In this document: positions 61,621 through 64,000 of the stretch, one piece after another | Layout of the letters: every line of letters starts with the position of its first letter | How positions within the stretch are numbered: the first letter of the stretch is position 1 | NCBI GenBank assembly: GCA_946807835.1 | Contig: OX327699.1 | Coordinates: forward strand, 18,216,014-18,280,013 | Direction of reading: 5' to 3' | Length of the DNA stretch: 64,000 bases | Source: Ailanthus altissimus | Taxonomy: Eukaryota; Streptophyta; Magnoliopsida; Sapindales; Simaroubaceae | Notes under the pieces: model-generated | What the model was told of the DNA's origin: nothing | Seen by the model: only the letters and a program-made list of their open reading frames with translations | Database searches by the model: none | Program-made: the position numbers and the translations under genes

Positions 61621-62883
61621 ATGCCGTCAATGGCGCTTCCGGCGTCAACTGCACTTCTGGCCTCGACTCCGAAATTTCAGGTGGCGTTTTCTGCTCAGTA
61701 TATTGTCTCCTTGATCTATTTGGACTGTTGGAACTGGGTAGTATTGCTTGCAAGAACAGAATGGTCAATAAAGTTGGCTGATAGGAATTAGTTATTTCGT
61801 TGAATTTTCTTTTGTAACGTTAATCACCAGAAGATATTGACTACCCTGATAAACTATTTCGAAGTTTGAGCATCTCCAAGACCAAGAGGCTCTTGTTTCA
61901 GCATCTTTTCCATCCTTCTAACTCGTTTTCCTATCGTAACCTTATGTTTCCAATACTGAGAAATCCAATTTGTTACACTTACGGGTGTTAATTATTATTT
62001 TTCTTTTCAAGTGATAGCAAATCATACACTTAAAAGGATATTGTGATGCATTACTTTGTTTTGTTATTATTTTTATTATTTTATAATTTTTCAGATACAT
62101 TGTATCCTTCAGATTAAACTGTTTGAACGTCGACTCAATCATGTTGGCAACCAAATCTATCCCAAATGTTCAAGGAAAGTAATAATGGCCCAGATTGGCG
62201 AACCAAATAATGTCAAAGTGCAATTGAGCATTGCTGGGGAGAAGGTGTGGGAATCTATCCCTGACTCGGTAAAAAAGTTTCCATGGAAGAAAGCCGAGAT
62301 TGTGTTGTTGGAGAGACTGCTTTTTCTTGGAAGAAAGGCATTGAAGTGGTCTCTAGTTATCTTGTTAACTTTTAGTTTTTTATCAGATGCTGTATTTTCT
62401 ATCTCTAGAAACCAAGAATTGCTGATTCCCTTTGGTCTTCTTGTCGGCTGCTTGATAACCGACTTTTTGAAGTCGTCACTACGGGAAGTTTTCCGAGGAT
62501 CAGAGGTACAATCAGCTTTTGCACCCTTCTCTGTCCAGTGTTTATGCATTAATGATGTTTGGTCGTCTTTTAGTTGATAAATGTATCAATGTACTATACT
62601 CATCCTTGTAAGTGCTGAGGTTGTGATTTGTTTTTTCTTTTCTATTTAGGCAAAGGGTTTGCAATGGCAACTTTGGAACATCAGTTGCATCTTTGTTCTT
62701 GTCAAGTTTATATCTGCATATTTTGCTCTGAAAGCACAGGTATTTCTTTTACATGTTGCCAATGGTGGATTAATGCAAGTTTTCTGGCTGTCGAGAAATT
62801 TATGGGAAGAAGATGATGAAGGCGGTGTCGAGAATTCCACCTCAAATCAAAATGTCTCACTATCCATAGACGTGGAAGATTAA
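61621..62883 (+). CDS. Small multi-pass membrane protein, probably plastid-targeted
   Basis: Confident parts: a start exon 61621-61680 (MPSMALPASTALLASTPKFQ, Ser/Ala/Thr-rich like a plastid transit peptide), an exon ending at 62505 (start 62095 or 62113) and a last exon 62650-62883. The main exon carries WESIPDSVKKFPWKKAE and hydrophobic helices (SLVILLTFSFLSDAVFSI; LLIPFGLLVGCLITDFL). The last exon adds two more (ISCIFVLVKFISAYFAL; FLLHVANGGLMQVFWL) and an acidic tail. Joining these three keeps frame, for about 230 residues. A possible extra exon at 61902-61984 looks coding but does not keep phase with the next exon, so the 5' structure is uncertain. I recognise it only as a conserved plant protein of unknown function. 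Confidence 0.65.
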
Positions 62884-63761
62884 ATTTGGTACATTTTTTT
62901 GCTCCTATCCATCAAAATGCTTTATCACACCTGATAACATTCTTGATAGTTGAACTATGAAAACTTATTTCTGTTGTTGGACATGTAAAAACTTTTGTTA
63001 AGTGCCATAAATTCTCATAATCATGTGTCTCTGTATTGTCATTGCTCATAATTTGCGCCGCAATGGCTTTGGCATCCACCCTAGGTATCCGTAATGCTGA
63101 AAGAATCTGAAAACACTGGGAATCAACTTTATGAAAGTTGTAATTCTGTTTATGTAATAGCATAAAGGTCATCAACAATTGGTACTCAATGCAAAGACCT
63201 AATGCACATACAATCAACTCTAGTTGCTTTCCATCAGAATATAAAGTGCTATCTATTTTGTCAAAATGAACTTAAAGAACATTAGCTACTAAAATTCTGT
63301 CGATTTTATTGGCATTAAATTTAACGAATTGACATTATTATAATCTGTTACGCATAGCTGATGCTAATTATTTTTGGACATAACATTAACCCAACTCATG
63401 ACTAGAAAAAATTACTAGGTTTATTTACATGGCTATTCTGTTCTTTCCAATTTACAAGTCCTCTATTAGAAACTTGTAACGTGCATCTATGTTTAAAATG
63501 CACTGGAAAGTCCCTAACAAAATTTCTGAAGCAAATCTGGGTAGAAAAAATAACAATTAAGGAGAAAAGGGGGAGAGCCTGACTTGTTACAAGTGCAAAC
63601 CCTCTGTACATTTGCTTTGTACAAATATATTCAACCAGAATAATCCTTCCAATGCACTTGTTAACAGCAAGGACCATCAGCAATGAGATGTTCGAGGAAT
63701 GAACCAGATTTGCTTTGCATTAGGTCCTCTGTCCAAATAGCAATGAGCAATCCATGTATCA
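62884..63761. other. Intergenic between two convergent genes
   Basis: No supported gene. It contains the 3' flanks of the plus-strand membrane protein gene and of the minus-strand gene that follows. Confidence 0.45.
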
Positions 63762-64000
63762 TCAACTTGCTGTTTCATTCTCTGCAAAGTAAGAGGCAGA
63801 GACAACGAAAATAATTAACTTTTGGGATCCAGATGGAGGGAATATCCCAAAAATTGTTTCAGACGAACCTGGCTTAACTGCCTCTGGATCTTGGATGATC
63901 TTCAGGTCCCCGTGATGATCAATAGGCACATCATTATACAAGTCCTGGGATATTAACCGTAGCTGACAATAGGCAGAGCGCAGCTGTTGATAAATCTCCT
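63762..64000 (-). CDS. 3' end of a minus-strand gene (partial)
   Basis: From the window edge the minus strand reads EIYQQLRSAYCQLRLISQ followed by a charged segment to PEAVKP (64000-63869). It then has a GTTCG donor, a short intron ending TTTGCAG, and a final exon 63781-63762 ending ENETAS. The unspliced frame is also open to the same stop, so the intron is not certain. Another frame of the last exon (to 63677) looks protein-like but does not keep phase. The family is not recognised. Confidence 0.45.
   Translation of the reverse strand, partial: EIYQQLRSAYCQLRLISQDLYNDVPIDHHGDLKIIQDPEAVKPGSSETIFGIFPPSGSQKLIIFVVSASYFAENETAS

Noticed and set aside
63677..63781. C-terminal stretch KQQVDDTWIAHCYLDRG as the end of the minus-strand gene
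   Set aside because: It looks protein-like but does not keep phase with the upstream exon. It is more likely 3' untranslated sequence, though cDNA could change this.

Overview
This is AT-rich nuclear DNA from a eudicot plant. The evidence is plant genes with plant-type introns (a branched-chain aminotransferase and an R2R3-MYB factor) set among nested LTR retrotransposons, solo LTRs and MITE-like elements. Species cannot be told from the sequence alone. No CRISPR arrays, rRNA or convincing tRNA genes were seen.

Left third (1-23.1 kb) is a stack of insertions. Minus-strand Ty3/gypsy debris (protease side at 1-700, gag at about 20.77-22.56 kb) is interrupted by a decayed Ty1/copia element with a long right LTR (13747-20768), an LTR-like block (about 1046-3745) and a young 9.5-kb LTR retrotransposon (3751-13275). 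The young element has 2.86-kb LTRs that differ by about four substitutions, a perfect GGTTC target-site duplication, a Met-tRNA primer site, a polypurine tract and a relic of a chromodomain-type pol 3' end. Nearly all of gag-pol is missing. In its place, antisense to the element, are two transcription units, each with its own CTATAAATA box and downstream AATAAA. One is a broken acidic protein of unknown family. The other is an intact, intronless LOG-type cytokinin-activating enzyme with a C-terminal basic patch and an EAR-like DLNLTP tail. This is the most unusual object in the window.

Middle (23.1-39 kb): a degraded copy of the branched-chain aminotransferase gene can be followed exon by exon (23122-31279). 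It is split inside exon 4 by a roughly 6.9-kb composite insertion that includes a foldback element and two minus-strand solo LTRs of one copia family. Beyond it lie a roughly 1-kb diverged direct duplication and a long-inverted-repeat element (about 36250-37775) with a 130-bp minisatellite carrying CACGTG boxes in one arm.

Right half (39-64 kb): an intact ten-exon branched-chain aminotransferase gene with two GC-AG introns; a three-exon R2R3-MYB gene of the MYB36/RAX/MYB87 type; a decayed 7.2-kb copia element (TSD CTTCC) that hosts a 2.18-kb solo LTR (TSD ATTAT); an AT-rich intergenic stretch; a small four-helix membrane protein gene; and the 3' end of a minus-strand gene that runs off the window. 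The genes look functionally unrelated. The architecture is driven by repeated retrotransposition, solo-LTR formation and gene duplication.
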